64,000 bases of DNA from Hetaerina americana (lineage: Eukaryota; Arthropoda; Insecta; Odonata; Calopterygidae). Numbering within the stretch: the first letter of the stretch is position 1; each line of letters starts with the position of its first letter. Made by a program: the position numbers and the translations under genes. Under the pieces are notes generated by a model. That model was not told where the DNA came from and ran no database searches. It saw nothing but the letters and a program-made list of their open reading frames with translations. The stretch is from contig JAKTNV010000003.1 of NCBI GenBank assembly GCA_022747635.1, positions 16,089,086 to 16,153,085 of the forward strand, written 5' to 3'. Shown here piece by piece: positions 15,201 through 30,200 of this stretch.

Positions 15201-18200
15201 TATCAAAACTGACCTTTGGGTCGTTTACTGCGGTGGGAGTTCATTTTGGGAAACAACTGAAATCTACCGGGTCCACTACAATTTTTTGACCACAGTTACA
15301 TGGTATCCCAAATACCATATCACTAGTCAGTGAGGTAATTCTATTATGTTAAGAGGTCTATTTATAACCAGAAACCAAATAATAACTGGGATACAATTGA
15401 TTAAAAACTGGCAAAATTTTCAACAAAATAAAATTTATTAATGAGACCGGTTTCAATGTATCTACATCATCGTCAGGTAACAGTCATCACTCAAAGAGTC
15501 CAGTATATATGCTGAAAAGCAAGTAAGGGGAAGGCAGGGGAAAGAGGAGGGAAAATATTTTTTTATTTTGTGGAAAATATTGCCAATTTTTAATTAATTA
15601 TGATATTCCACCTTATCACGCCTGACACGTCTCTTTCTATTTACGGATACAATTGGCCCAAAAACATATTTATCGGTTCTGCAGGTAGATGTAAGATAGG
15701 TGTGTGGGCATGGTTTCAAATAATTTTGTCATTGGAAACATATCCTTAAATGTTAAATTAACATTATTTCAAAATACATCAATAAAGTAACTTAAAACAT
15801 GAGATTTCAACAAACTCACATCACTGAACACTGCTGGAGGAAATGGCAGAAGGAGTGAACTTGAAGTAGAAGACTGACTATGCTGCTTCGTTCTAACTCT
15901 AGCCTCTGCTTGCCCTATAACACACTTGATCATGGCAAAGAAGTCGGGCACACTCTCACTGTTACTCTCTTCAGATTTGGGTAACATATCTTCAGAGCGT
16001 AAATTTTTCTCCAAGGAGCTCCACATTTCTTTGTAATTCCGGCCCAGTTTGTTTCCATATAATGCTAACCGTGCATCTTGAGATATTGTTTCCAAACTAA
16101 AAAAAATTAATATTTTGACCATGTTATTCAAACAAAAGAGAGCCATTTAACAAGAATGATTACCCCATGCATATTAGACAACAAAATATTTGTAATACCA
16201 TAATATGCCACATTTTTCTATCCATATCATAATTAGATAGCAATTTCAGTTTTTGAACCACATACCTTTAAACATTAATTTATTAAGCACATTATTGCTT
16301 CTTAGTATTGAAATTATTTTATTTAATCTCTCTTGTTAAATAATAAGATTATGCTTGTTTATGATCCCAGGCTATAACTTTAACTGCATAATTTCAGCCA
16401 TAACATAATAACATGTTGATTTTTTTAAGTACAAGGATGATATATAAGTATAAGGATTTATGCAAATAGATGAATTAAAAACCCTTATGTAATTGGGTCA
16501 AGACATGAAATACCAAAGCTACCAATAATTCAATCACTGGAAACAAAAAATGAGTTTTTCTTCTAAAATCAGTCATTTTTACATGTTGCACAATGAAAAT
16601 GGTTAAACCAAAAGGATAAATCCACTCTGGAATAATATTTATTCGATTATACATTCCAGCTTCAGTCATATTCTGAATAAGCAATACCATGACGGGAAAG
16701 TGATGCCTTTGTCATTCAATTTGACTCAGAGAACGAGGCCAAACACACAAAACAAAACCGTCATAACTTCTAAATATTGTTTATTGAGCACATCATCATT
16801 TAAAATAAACAAATATACATTATTTTGGACATTATCAAGATCACCTACACCATCACCATAGCCACAGAATTCTCATTTTCAAACAACTTAATATGATCAC
16901 TCTTTAAACATACTTTATCACTAAAAATGAAATGTTATGCAAAATCACCACTAAGCATTTAAAATAAAAGCAATACAAACATAAATTATCTAAACAAATA
17001 AAAAAATTCTCAAGTTCCCAGAATGGAAGTCTACTTTATCATGAAAACAGGCCATTGTAGTTTTGTTTTATCATGTGTAAATGCTTGCCTTCTATCAATA
17101 ATTTGCATCATTCATCATAAGCATACTTATATCAGTTGAAATGAAATTTCTCCGAATCGTGGAAATTGTTATCCAACGTTAATTATAGTGCTTGGCTCCC
17201 AGTGGTCATTTCATTGGAATCTTCCCTATGGATTCCTCTCTCCTATTTATTTGGAAATTACATTCTGTATGAGAATAGCAGCATGATTGGCATGTCCCTC
17301 TGCAAGAGTCAAGTCCCCATAAGCCCTTAGTGCATGTGTGTATGTCACTCACCAGAGTCACCATAGACCACAAATTCAAGTAAGAACGTGTTTGCATGTA
17401 TGTTGTATGTTATTCCATTTTGCTTACTACGATTTGTTGTTCTATTTTTTAATTTTTTCATTGTATTCCATCATCTTCACTGCTTTTTGCTCTCATTACC
17501 TTACAGTTCATCCTCATTTATCATTTTATTTAAACAGCTGTGGATACATTCTCTGATTATTTAAAGGAAATTGCAACCATTAATTTTATTACTATTTATT
17601 TAACCACTTTATCATGGCAAGATTGAGACATTATAGTCCCTTCTTCCACCCAACCCCCAAATGTAACATTAAAGTAGTAGTAGTTTTGGGGGAGGCGACC
17701 GACAGCTGAGGTCATTTGCGCCATAGGGGATGGATAGGAAAGGATGAAGGGTGGAGAGAAACCCGACGTCGGCATTAGCCTACTCTTAACGAAAGGCGCC
17801 AAGGGGTCCGCAGCTTAACGTCCCATCCGACGGACGGCGTACTCACTCAAAGTGCCCTCCACAAAGCACCTCAAGCAGGGATCGAGATACCTCTGAAAAA
17901 TATTCAACACCGCCGGGATTTGAACCCGGGCCCTCTGGGTGGGAAGCCAGTACGCGAGCCCCCGCACCATCTCGATCCCCGTAACATTAAAGATAATTAC
18001 AAACCCCCAAGGTGGAGGAAAACCCATCTAGGTCGGAATCAAGCCTGCTGCCTCTGAATCTAGGCTAGGACATTAGCCTACCACTACTGGGGATGGTGAA
18101 AATCCATGAATATACCTGTCTTAATGGCTAGATGTTGAATGATAAAGCAGATTGGTTCCAAAAAAGCTGCAAGGAATTTCACAGTCAAAAATTTGTAGAG

Positions 18201-21200
18201 CCGATGAAGGATTTACATACCTGTCACCAGTTGCCATCAAAAGAATGAAGCGTGAAGGAGGATAGTTAGAAGGGTATATAGAGGCAGTGTACTTGACAGT
18301 TATTACACGGGCCATGGGCTCAAAGGCAGATTCAGTGAGTGAGGCAAGATAGGCTTGCAGCATACAGCGTTCAATACCACTTTTCATATCTTTGAAGGCT
18401 TCCATCATGTTTAACAGAGATTCTTTCACTGCAAACTTCAACTCCGGAGTTTCCTGTGAAAAGATTCAATGTTTTCAATATTTTTAAAGAAACAACGTAG
18501 AATTTTTTATCTGTGAAGTGATGCTTAATGCAATCAGAATTTGGTGCAAGTATATATGAAATAAGGTCAGTTATAAATTAAATTTTTAGCACTGCAGCAT
18601 TCTACTCTATCAAGGGCAAGCAGCAATTTCAGTGGTAGAGAGGTATGATTGGAATAGAGGCTCACGACTAGTATAATAACTCATTCCCAAGCACCACAGT
18701 AATGACTGTGGATAACTAATACACCATATAGTATGCCATTTTGCAAACTCTGGCAAAAATATCTAATATCTATCTAATGCTAACATCAAATTGCATAAAA
18801 AACCTGACAATACTGTAGCCAGCACTTGTAAATTGCAGCAGTGCATAAAATATGGGAGTCATTATACACATACATAATTGCTTACTGGCATGATTACAAT
18901 GAGAACCCATCATAAAGGAAGAACTCACTCTTCATTTTTATTTAAATTATAAATGTAAAATTTCAACATGTGCGTGACAAGGTTAATTTATTTCAACCTG
19001 AAATTAACAAATAAGTTCATAGTATTCAATTAAAAATGTAAATTTAACACTAAATTTATCATATATTCTTCACCTTCACTAAAATTGTCCAAAATTATTC
19101 TTAAATTTTATGATGAAGTCAACATCAGAGAACATTGCATAAATACATTTTAAATAGATTTATTATGCTTTTTATTTATTTACCACTTCACATCTTCCCA
19201 AATTAGTCTTTTGTCTTCATGTTCATTTAAAAGCATCCACATTTGGTCTGATAGGTTAAGGATAAAAATTGGGAAATTTTGAGGAAGCAATTTTCAAACT
19301 TAATACTTTCCATATATTTATATTTGATACTTAATTGTGTGTTTAAAAAAAGAATTACATAGTTGTCTCATCATTCCCCTGAACACTGACAAGAAATTAC
19401 CTTTTTGAACCACGAAGATGAAATTCAGATAAAAATTTCTCATGTTGAGAAGCAAATAAATTACGTACATAACCAAAATATTAAGTAAAAATGTGATAAA
19501 TCAATGCTTTTCAAGGACCTATGACAAATCAGTTCTGAGAAATACACATTTACATAAATTTCCATGCATGCCAAAAATATTCATGTCTCACAAAACAAAA
19601 ATAACCATAAATTGTAAATGGGAATAGATAAAATTTAAATAATATATCGTTTAAGCAACACACACAATAGTGTGGCAGTAATGTAATATATTTTAGGGCA
19701 AATGATCGTTTAATTATTTACTGAACACTTGAAATGGACTGATTTGTAACATAAAGAAATAGTGTCAACAGAAGTCAGCCACCCGGTGAGTTCAATTCAA
19801 GAAAGTCGAACAAAAGACTACATATATGGATTGCATTGAATCAAGTAAGAGTGCACGGGAGAGGAACAAGTGTTCTCATGATTAGTTTCATCTCCCCTCA
19901 TTCTTTAAACATGGAAAAATGCTACACTGGTAAGGAAGGATAAGGCACAGATAACTGACATATTAGCATGCACCATAATTTTTACATTTAAAAAGAAAAT
20001 TATATTCACCATATTTAGAGCTTCAAATAGGGAGAAAAGTAGAGCTAAATCCTCGTTGACAAGATGAGGTAGTCGGGCCCCTAATTTTCCAACTGCTCCA
20101 TAGGCTAAGGCCTTAATTTTTGCATCCTGTAATAAAAAAAGCAAAACATCAACTGAATTCAAAGTAATTTCAATTCAGCAATGTTAAAAATTAATATGGT
20201 TAAGACTTTCCATAACTTAAGGCAAATAGATTTTTTTCTTTAATGTTAACTCTTAAATTCTAAATTTTATTAATCATTAAACAATTAGAATGTCTTTTTT
20301 AATTTGCAAAATATAAAAGAAAACAAAACTTGACTTCACTTATCTACATTTTCCAAAGAAACTGCGGGAGATACCGCAACAGTAACTTTTCACTGAGTCA
20401 TCCACTAATGGGCAGTCTAATCCCAGTCAAGGTGAATTATTTTTACACTCTGAAATTGTTGCATTATCCACATTTTATTTAAACATAAAACCATTTTCTA
20501 AATATGATGATATCGTCATACGAGGAGAATTGTTCCTAATTTGGGAGAATAGTGAGTGCTCTTTTCTACTTCCACCACATTTTAAATCTACATATTCAAC
20601 TTTTAGCATGTTTCCAACATTCAAGTCTCCCAGAATATTTGGTTTTCATTTAATTTTGTAGCGGACTTCATTTCATTTAAGCTTTTTAAGGCAATATACT
20701 ACCTTGATCAAAAAGTTCCCGGAATAACCACTGTGTGGCGCTCTCATCGTTCCGATTTGAGTTCTGTTTTTTTTGTTAAATTGGTACATCTGTTGTTGAT
20801 ATTACCTTTAAATCTTAGTGTCATAACTTGACATTTGCAAAAGTTACGTAGCCAAGAGTACATCTATCTCTGTGTGTGTTGGCGATTTTTTACAATTGCA
20901 GAAATGGATTTAAATTTGCCACAACGAACTTGTATTAAATTTTGCGTAAAAAACGGATTTAGTGCCGCACGGACGTTGGAAATGTTGGAAAAGTGTTTCG
21001 GCAACGATTCTCTAAAAAAAACGGTCGTTTACCAGTGGCACGAGCGGTTCAGAAGTGGTCGTGAGTCAATCGAAGATGATGAACGCAGTGGCAGACCATC
21101 GACATCGAAAGTCGGTGAAAACATTGATAAAGTAAAAGAAATGTTGGTCAATAACCGCAAATTAACCATCAGAGAAATAGCGGAGGACTTGAACATTGCC

Positions 21201-24200
21201 TATGGATCCGCCCAAGACATTGTGGTTAATGATTTGGGTTTCCGTCGTGTAGCAGCAAAAGACCTCAATTTCATGCAAAAAAGAGACCGTGTTGACGTCG
21301 CAAAAGACATGATTTGCGAGGCTGAATCCGATCCCACATTCATCAAAAGGATCATTACTGGAGACGAGACGTGGGTTTATGAGTACGACACGCAATCCAG
21401 ACATCAGGCAAGTGAATGGCGTTCACCAAATGAGCCGAGACCAAAAAAACCACGTCGTTTTCAGTCAAAAAAGAAGGCAATGCTGACGGTTTTCATGGAT
21501 TACAACGGTGTAGTGCATCATGAATTTTTGCCAGAAGGCCAGACAGTAAACAAAGAGTATTATTTGGGCGTTATGAGACGTTTGCGTGAAGCAATTCGCC
21601 GAAAGAGACCAGAAATGTGGGCAGAAAACTCGTGGATTTTGCACCATGATAACGCACCGTCGCACAGTGCTATCATTATTCGTAATTTTTTGACGAAAAA
21701 TGCAACAAATACCATCCAACAGCCACCGAATTCACCTGATTTGGCTCCCTGTGACTTCTTTCTGTTCAATCGAGTTAAAAAACCATTACGGGGAACGCGT
21801 TTTAGCAGCCGAGAGGAAGTAATGGAAAAATCGCAGGAAGCACTGATGGACATACCGAAAACCGAATATAAAAAATGTTTCGAGGATTGGATCAAGTGCT
21901 GGCATAAGTGTGTTGCAGTCGATGGGGATTACTTTGAAGGGGACAATATAGATTTAGATGAATAAACTTGTATTTTTAATTTTCTGAATAAATTCCGGGA
22001 ACTTTTTGATCAAGGTAGTAAACCAATGCTAAACTCGAATCATACAATTACCAAGGCTAGTCAACAGCTTTGATGTTATTTTAGCTGATAAAATAATTCT
22101 TCCACCAAAAACAACAAATTAAAACAAGACATTTTGCAAAGCATAGACTAGTTCAAAGAACCGCAGGAAATGCTGTAAAAGTTACTTAAATAGAGTTATT
22201 CAATGATGCATATCAAAATGTAGATATTTTACAGATTAAAAATTATTCCAGGTAAGGCAAATGATTTATTAAGGTATACCGTGAAAATCCTGCATTTCGA
22301 TTGAAACTACGGTTCTGGCACATTAGTTCTATCACTATCATTTTTTAAATTGATTACTATACACCTTAATAGCCAATGCAACAGCAGAAACTAATTTTTG
22401 GCTCAATACAAACCTCATATGAGATCATCATATGAGGTTTATAACATAAACATCGTTGTGAGTGAAACCAGGGAAAAAATATGATACGAATTGGCCAATA
22501 TCCTAGGGGTAGTGAGATGTTATGTATATTCTGAATCTTAGAAACATAAAACATAGTGCATGGAGCAACCGTCATCTGAATCTGAGTTCCCTGTATATGC
22601 AAATTCATTTGTAACCTTATGCAAAGATGTCAACCAACCTCAACAGCTATCAGCTTCAATAGTCCAGAAAGCAAGATGCTGCCCACAGTATTCAGCTGCG
22701 AAACATTGGAGCTGTAATGTTAAATTCGAGTGTTATTTGGCAGCAATGATGCATATAAAAAACAATGTTGAGATGCTATGCTTATAAACACCAACCCAAG
22801 AATGATGAGGAGGACAAACTGCAAAGCCATACTTTTCAGCCTTGCATTGGTGTTGGGTCCATAAAGGCTGTCAAATACAATCTGAAATTAAAAGGATTTA
22901 AAAAAAGTTATGACATGAATTATGATTGAAGTTATATTACCATACAATAAATTTAAAAAATTGTAGTCACTTTTCAATAGATTGTGAATTTGTTTTAGGT
23001 TTAAAAGGCACCTGGAAAACAAAAGTTTTTTCATAGACTTGGAAAGGAAAGCTATTGGATATTATACACCACTCTCATAAAATAGCCTCTTATCAACTAA
23101 ACAGCAAGGTGTTCCATTGTTTTCTTCTGTCAGCTCATTACCAAGAATACATATTTTTCACATATGACTTCATGCTATTAAAACGGATAATCACAGCAGG
23201 ATATGAAAAAAAGGTAAATCATTAAATTGATTTACTGAAAGCCTTTCAGTTATTATCTAAAAATATTTTGGAATATTAACTATATAAGGATGGTTTCAAA
23301 AGTAAAAGACTCTTTTAAGAATTTTAAGGGATGAGCATGAAAAAACTTTTATTTTTCAAGTCTCCTTTTAGGATTCAAAATTTCATCCAACATTACTCCA
23401 TTTTGTTGATTCCTTTTTTGTTGTGATAGAAATACCCAGTGAACACCTGCAATATTATGACCATTTTCCAAATAGTCAATGCAGTTATTCATTGTAAATC
23501 CTGAAAAACAGTCACCATAACCTTCCCAACTGTAAATCATTTGCTTGGACTGTTCCTTGATTTCAAGAACGTGGTGGTACATCCATATTTTGTCCACAGT
23601 GATGAAACAATGCCTAAAGTCCAGTGAGTTTCACTGAAACAGCTTCAAACCAGCCTTGGAACATGTCACATGATATTCTTTTTGGTCAGCTTTGAGAAAT
23701 CATAGTACCTATCTTAAGGATAGCTTTCCAATGTTCCCCAATTTTTGAAGCAAAATATTATATACCGATTCATTTAAGACACCTAAAGCATTAGCAATCT
23801 CAGAAACCTTCACAATTTTATCATCCATTGACATAACATGGTGTTTATCCATTGATTTCTAGACTAGTCGCCACAACATGGCCTCCAGAACATTTGGCAT
23901 CCTTTGGGCCACTTTCAAATTTTGAAACTACTTATGATCCATTTTAATTGAAGGTGCATATTCACAAGGTTTATCAAGTTTTTCTTCAGTCTACTGAAGC
24001 AATTTACCTTATATAAAATAACATTTGATAAAAAATAAAATTATCTTTGGTACGTTTTTTTGGAAAATACTCCACTTTCTTGATTCAAATCAAATGAATG
24101 CTACAGCAACATACCAATACGGCTAAAACTTCGGTGTTTTCTTGCATGAAATCAACTACCAACTGAAAATAACTTCGATACACATTTCTCAGACTTTCAA

Positions 24201-27200
24201 CAGACTTGTCAAACTACCCTTGTACCCTTTGTAAGGCAGCACAAAAGCAAACATTAAAAATTAGCAATGAATGCATGTATAACTGATAAGCATAATTTTT
24301 CTATGCAGAATATACAATTAAAAACCATCACATTTCAACAAACACAGAATTTTACATGACATTTCCGTAAAATAGGTTTTTTAATCAACAATGAAGCTAA
24401 TTATAAAATAAAAAATAGATATACCCCTAGGTGATTCTAATGCAATTCAAGAAAGGGCACAACAATCAACAAGAAAGGTTCATGAAAACCAACAGTAAGA
24501 TCTCCAATTATTCTGATTTGATTATTTTTGTGGAAAATTAATTAGATCGACTAACTTGATATGAATTAATGAGCATGGGAGACACATATAGATGACCATC
24601 CAAATTGACCAATAAATAATAGGCAGTCACTTCTTATTCAATTTTTACCAAAACTTAATTCATCGAGTTAAATGTAATTAAAATTATATTTATTTGAACC
24701 TAAAAAGGCAAACTTACTCGAATACAATCAGGAAAGAGCAGTCCAGTACCTCTTGCACAACAGATGTATGGTAGTAACCTTAGGCGAATCCTAGTGTTGG
24801 CTGGGGCAGTTCTAAGTTCAGGCTTATTTGGAGGAGGTGGGAGGGCTGAAGAAGATGGCAGAATCCATGGATCAGCTTGCTTTGATGTTGTGTTAGAGGA
24901 AGAAGAAGAAGAAATGGTGGTGGGAGGAGTGGAAGATGATGAAGTTGATGGCTTTTGAACCGTAGTTGGTGGTGAGCCAGGCAGCAGAGGTCCATCCCTG
25001 GGTGTTGAAGTCCCTAGGAACAGAGTGTAAAGGGGGGCCAGAAGAGATGGGCTACTCCAGTCGAGGCTCCTGGATAAAGGATAGACGAAAATAGAAAAAA
25101 TTGCAGATTATGAAGTTCCATCCAATTAATGATAATGAATGGTAACATCATCATATGGTATGATAATGCTACCACCCTCAGCAAAAAATATTTCTAATTC
25201 TAGCTGTTGATTAAATTTGGGTCAAATCTAAATATATGCACATAAGACAAACAAGATATCAGATTGAATTTAACAAGTATCATTGATGATGGGATGATTT
25301 GGTCATTTGGTTTTACCAGTTCTTGAGAGTGGAACCAAAATGAAAAAGAAAAAAGTTAGTCCAGCACTAAAATTTATACTGCTTGGATGTTTTTGTACAC
25401 TAAAGCCTAATACAAGATCATTATTGTCTTCTGCAAAGTATCCAATGAAACATTTTTAGATCAAAGTACGTGATACCATGTGGGTCTGGGTGTACTGTGC
25501 CTGCCTCACTGCATGCAGTAGACTTTGAATTGACCAGGATTTCCAAAGAAAAACTTATTTTGCAAAACTATATCATCATTAGGAATTGGACAAGGTGGCC
25601 CAAGAAAAATGATTTTAAAAAACCAAAAGCATGTATATAATTTCAGATATCCTGCGTGTGCAGTGAAGATACACATGCATTGAAATTTCACACTGCATGT
25701 GTTTCATTAAAACATCTCCCAGGCTGAGTGTAAATATTTTTGCATTGGAAAGCTGGTAACTGAAAATTGATGAGCCAAAGTTAAACATACAGAATTTCAC
25801 CTACCCAATGTATGAAAGAGGTAAATATAATGAATGTTTCACAATGCACGAGCTCATATGTGCTCCATTCATAAAAACATCTCATAGACTGCATGTATTT
25901 GAATTTGTATCAAAGAAGGCAGCAGTTGAAAAATGATGCCCAAGGTGTAACCTGTGATATTTGATAAGCATTAGTAATGCCTAAAGTTCACTAGATAGAT
26001 TGTTCACAGGCCACATAACACCTGCTCTACACTGGTGAATATTGTAACTATGTACCTTGTATTATGAGATAAAAATTACATTCTAATGATCATAAAAATA
26101 TCACTCATATTAACTGTGTAATCTCTGCTTCCATATTAAATGAGAGTGTAATTTTCCACAGGAAAGTCTGTGGAAAATAACAAACTCATTTAATGTGGAC
26201 ATCAAATAAATCCACTAAGTGAAGCCTGGAAGTGTAAAGTTTTATCTCTGCTTATTTGTCAAGAGTTGATTAACTTAAAATTTTCATTTTTCAGTATAAT
26301 AACTTCCCTTCACTCCAAGATAAAACAGAGTCTACGCTGTGCCTATCCCTCATTGAGTCAACAATTTTATGTTACATAGACATGGTCCACAATTGTTCAT
26401 TGTTAGTTATACCTGTAGTTAGAACTCATGATAGTTCCAGTTCCATGAAATCTTTTAATAAAGACTGGGAATAATGACAGTACTCCTGCATATGCCACAC
26501 TTATGTTAGTGAATTCTTATGACGTGAAATACTATTTAAAAGCCATCAGCTTTACTTGAGATATTCTAATGGATAAGGGTTTCGTATGTTTGATGGCTGG
26601 TAATTAAAAATCAACGGATGTCTCTCATTAACAGAATATTATGAATACTGGATAAAAATAACTGACCATTTCCACTAACATCTTATTATATCAGTGGGAT
26701 GAGGAGGTACAGTACATAAGAGTGCTGAGCTACTGTCCAGAGGGCCTGAGTTCAATTACAGGTAATGACAGGGAAGCCTTAGGCTTCACCCAAACAGTGT
26801 GATATTTTAGATACTAGATCTTCCTGGGAAACCACAGGCAGCACAGGGAAATGACTTATCCCCTGCCCCAACCCTGATGTGGGGATTTTACATGCTGCAC
26901 AGGGCATATAATTCAGTGAGTATACCCACACCAATTAAACCAACCTATAGATTAATTACTATGGCTTCTTTTTGGTACTATCATTCTGTGAAGATGTTTG
27001 TTTGGAATTGAAAATCTCTAAATCCATTCACTTTAGTTTATTTAAATAGAAAACTTGGCACAAAGGATTTCTCGACCACCAAAATTTTGCACAAGTACTA
27101 CCTTGCATAATTTTGTATGCATCTCAAAAATATGTGAAACTACTTTTTATCAATTCACTTACATTTGCATGACAACAGTGGTATGAAAATAGTGCAATAA

Positions 27201-30200
27201 AAAATCTCTAACAATTTTTATTAGAGATATCATGAAAAATTTATAGCGCAGTTCACATGTCTATGAATTTTTTAAAATTATTTTTTAGTTTTGAAACTAA
27301 AAATATTGTAGACTACGTCAATCTATGACATTATACAATCTTTCACAAACTGTATACATAACTTCAAATTTAGAGATAATTTCTATGGCATGATTGACAG
27401 TCTATTTACCAATGTAACTTTTAACATCTTGATACTCTATGTTCACCGGAACTATCAGCAATAAAACTTGTAATTGAAGCTAAGAACCAAACTGCCACTG
27501 GAACCGAAAAAACAAGGAACTGGCCTGTCATTAGCTATAACATGCATAATCAATGATGATACACATGAAAGAACAATTTATGGGGAAATGAATTGCATTC
27601 AATTGCTTTTGAATAACAAGCCTAATTTTATTGGAAGCTATTGTGTGACCTTCCTCCCTTAATAAAATTTAATTAGTATACACATAAAACGTAATACTTT
27701 AGAAAATTGAGTTTGCTTATATGCACTGAATTGGCAAAACTGGAATCTGTAGAGATAAAAGGAAATATAAGGTAATTTCACTAAAAATGGGCTGGAGATG
27801 ATTCATGTGAATCACAAACTTTGAGCCTCATTCGTTGAAAAAAGATTTTCAGGAATAGAATAAAATTTACTTTTTCATCTTTTGGAGGTCTTTATCAAGA
27901 ACTTGACCCACAATTGGCAACCAGAGGTTCTGGACAGAGATTTCTCACAAGTCAATAATATCTGTAGTATCTTCCACTTACTAATTACACATATCACCAT
28001 CTCCAAAAGGAAATTTTTCTTTCCACACAAAAAAATAAGAGAAAATCGATAAACTGACCACCCATGGTTTTTTCTACTAATATTTCTTCATACATTCCTG
28101 CATTTATAGCAAGGCAATCATGAACCCACCCCACCACCTAAATGAATAATGTGGAAAATTCAGGGAATATTACTTAAGGAAGCCAAATTTTTATAATGCC
28201 CATCAACCAGTGGCAGCCTTGGAACCATTCAGTTTGAATAAGTTGAGGTGTTCATCCACACCAAATGGCATTCTCAAGCAGTAGTATTCTAAAAATAGCC
28301 AGAAGACAACAGCTCTACTTCTAGAAATGCTCACCAATCCTGCATTAACTGGTCATATATGAAAAATAAAATAATCCAATTAAAATAGCAACTACAAGAA
28401 ATTAGAGATAGAATGTTCTGAAAGTCTACCTGACTATTTTCTTCAACTCAATATCAGCAGCGTGAGCAATTCCAAATCTAGTGTCAGCAACAGCTACAAC
28501 CAGGTGGATCAGTATATCTTTTTCAGGAAAAACTCCACTGGACAGGAACTTCACAATACCCAGTTTAGTCTGGCAGTAATGAAAGAAGAAATTCAATTTA
28601 AAAAATTATATTTGTGAAAATAAAGGACAAAATGCTACATATTTCAATAAAATCACAAGAAATTATGATACAAACTCATTAAATCTTTTTAATGTGATGA
28701 CATTTTTTGGTATTTTTTTCCATTACCAAAGACTGTAATATGTCACACTGCAACATGTACTGACTGTCACCATAACAATACAGACTATTAGCCAATGGGA
28801 TAGTATTTCTCACCCTGCACAGCACTGTCATTTATATTTATGCCCAAGATGTTCCATTTGGGATTTGACAGATATCAAAATTTTCTAATGAGCTTGTACC
28901 ACAATCTGTATTGCGCCATTATCCATATCCATACCACCAATGTGACAGACATCCATGATTTCAAGTGGTGGTATCAGTTGAGAGTTTAACCTCACATTCA
29001 GCATAAGGTTTATCCAGTTGACGAGAGGTGACTCCTTGCCATTTTGAAAGATCGCACTACTATTAGCAGAAAAATTATAATGAAATTGCTTTGGCACAAA
29101 TATTAAAACCCTTTACAACCAATGAATTTAAGCAAAACTCATAGCACTGCAACTTGATTCTAAGCTCCTGCTGTACCCTGAGTATAAAACAAAGGGCTGT
29201 TCAGTGAACCAGAAACATTTGTTGAAACCATTCTGAAAGGAACAATCTTGTTTGGTGGCTAAGTACCATGTCTCATGCATTCTCTCATAATAAGAGCCAT
29301 ATTTCCCAGGCCATAAGGTGCACTTTTGTTTTACTCCAAATGGGCTCTAAAACTGGCCTCTCCCCTATGGGTCGAGGGTAATACAGGTATTACTTTGTCT
29401 TAAGAGTCACAAGCCGATTTGCCAGGAAAAATACTTACAGTTAAGTATTTTTTCCCCTCTCAGACAGAAAAAGTTGTCTTCAGCACTTGATGATAAGTGT
29501 TTTGAACAAGTAGTAAGAAAGAACGATTAACCTCAAAGGAGCAAAGAAGAATGCACTACCTGGCCACAAGCCAATAAACGTCCATCTCACCAATTTTATG
29601 CCTATGCAAGCGTGAATTTGAAAATTAAACCCCTGCTTGCTTACCACTCAGAAATTCCACAAGTCTTCAATAAGTGTAAAGCGCCAAAGAGCAGGCTAAA
29701 TGAGTTGAGGAGAAGATGGGGAAACTGTTGCATTGTACCATGCATTAAAAGCATCAACCTCATATAGCAGTGGCTATGCAAAATTTATTTAATGATAATG
29801 CTGAGTTGCATTTTCAGAAACGTTTAAAGGATCAACAAAACAAACGTCAACAGACAACTTTCTACGTGAAAATAATTAGGAATGTATCATAAATAATAAC
29901 CTATTTCAAGTATTTTTTGTTTTACAAATCAAGTTCGCATTCCAGGTTGGTTAATTCCACAATCTAAGAAAAGATAAAGATGATCCATAATCCTTAACAA
30001 TGTACACAATTTCCTTCGAATAAACCTTGTACATAATTTAGTTTTTCAACATGGAATGCATAATTGTATTTTTATATTAAATTACATGAGACAAATTGTT
30101 TCACAAAACAAATGTTTTGCTTTACCAGAAAAATCCAGGAATGAATTATACTCATTGTATTAGATTCCACTCTATTACATATTTTTCACGATGGATAAGT

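Noticed and set aside
22408..22440. Small palindrome ACCTCATATGA...TCATATGAGGT
   Set aside because: Arms of about a dozen bases in AT-rich intron DNA; not distinguishable from chance or a tiny MITE scar.
24764..24958. Glu/Gly-rich plus-strand ORF opposite ECM29 exon 8
   Set aside because: Antisense of the TCT/CCA codon runs; the minus-strand frame continues ECM29 across both splice sites.
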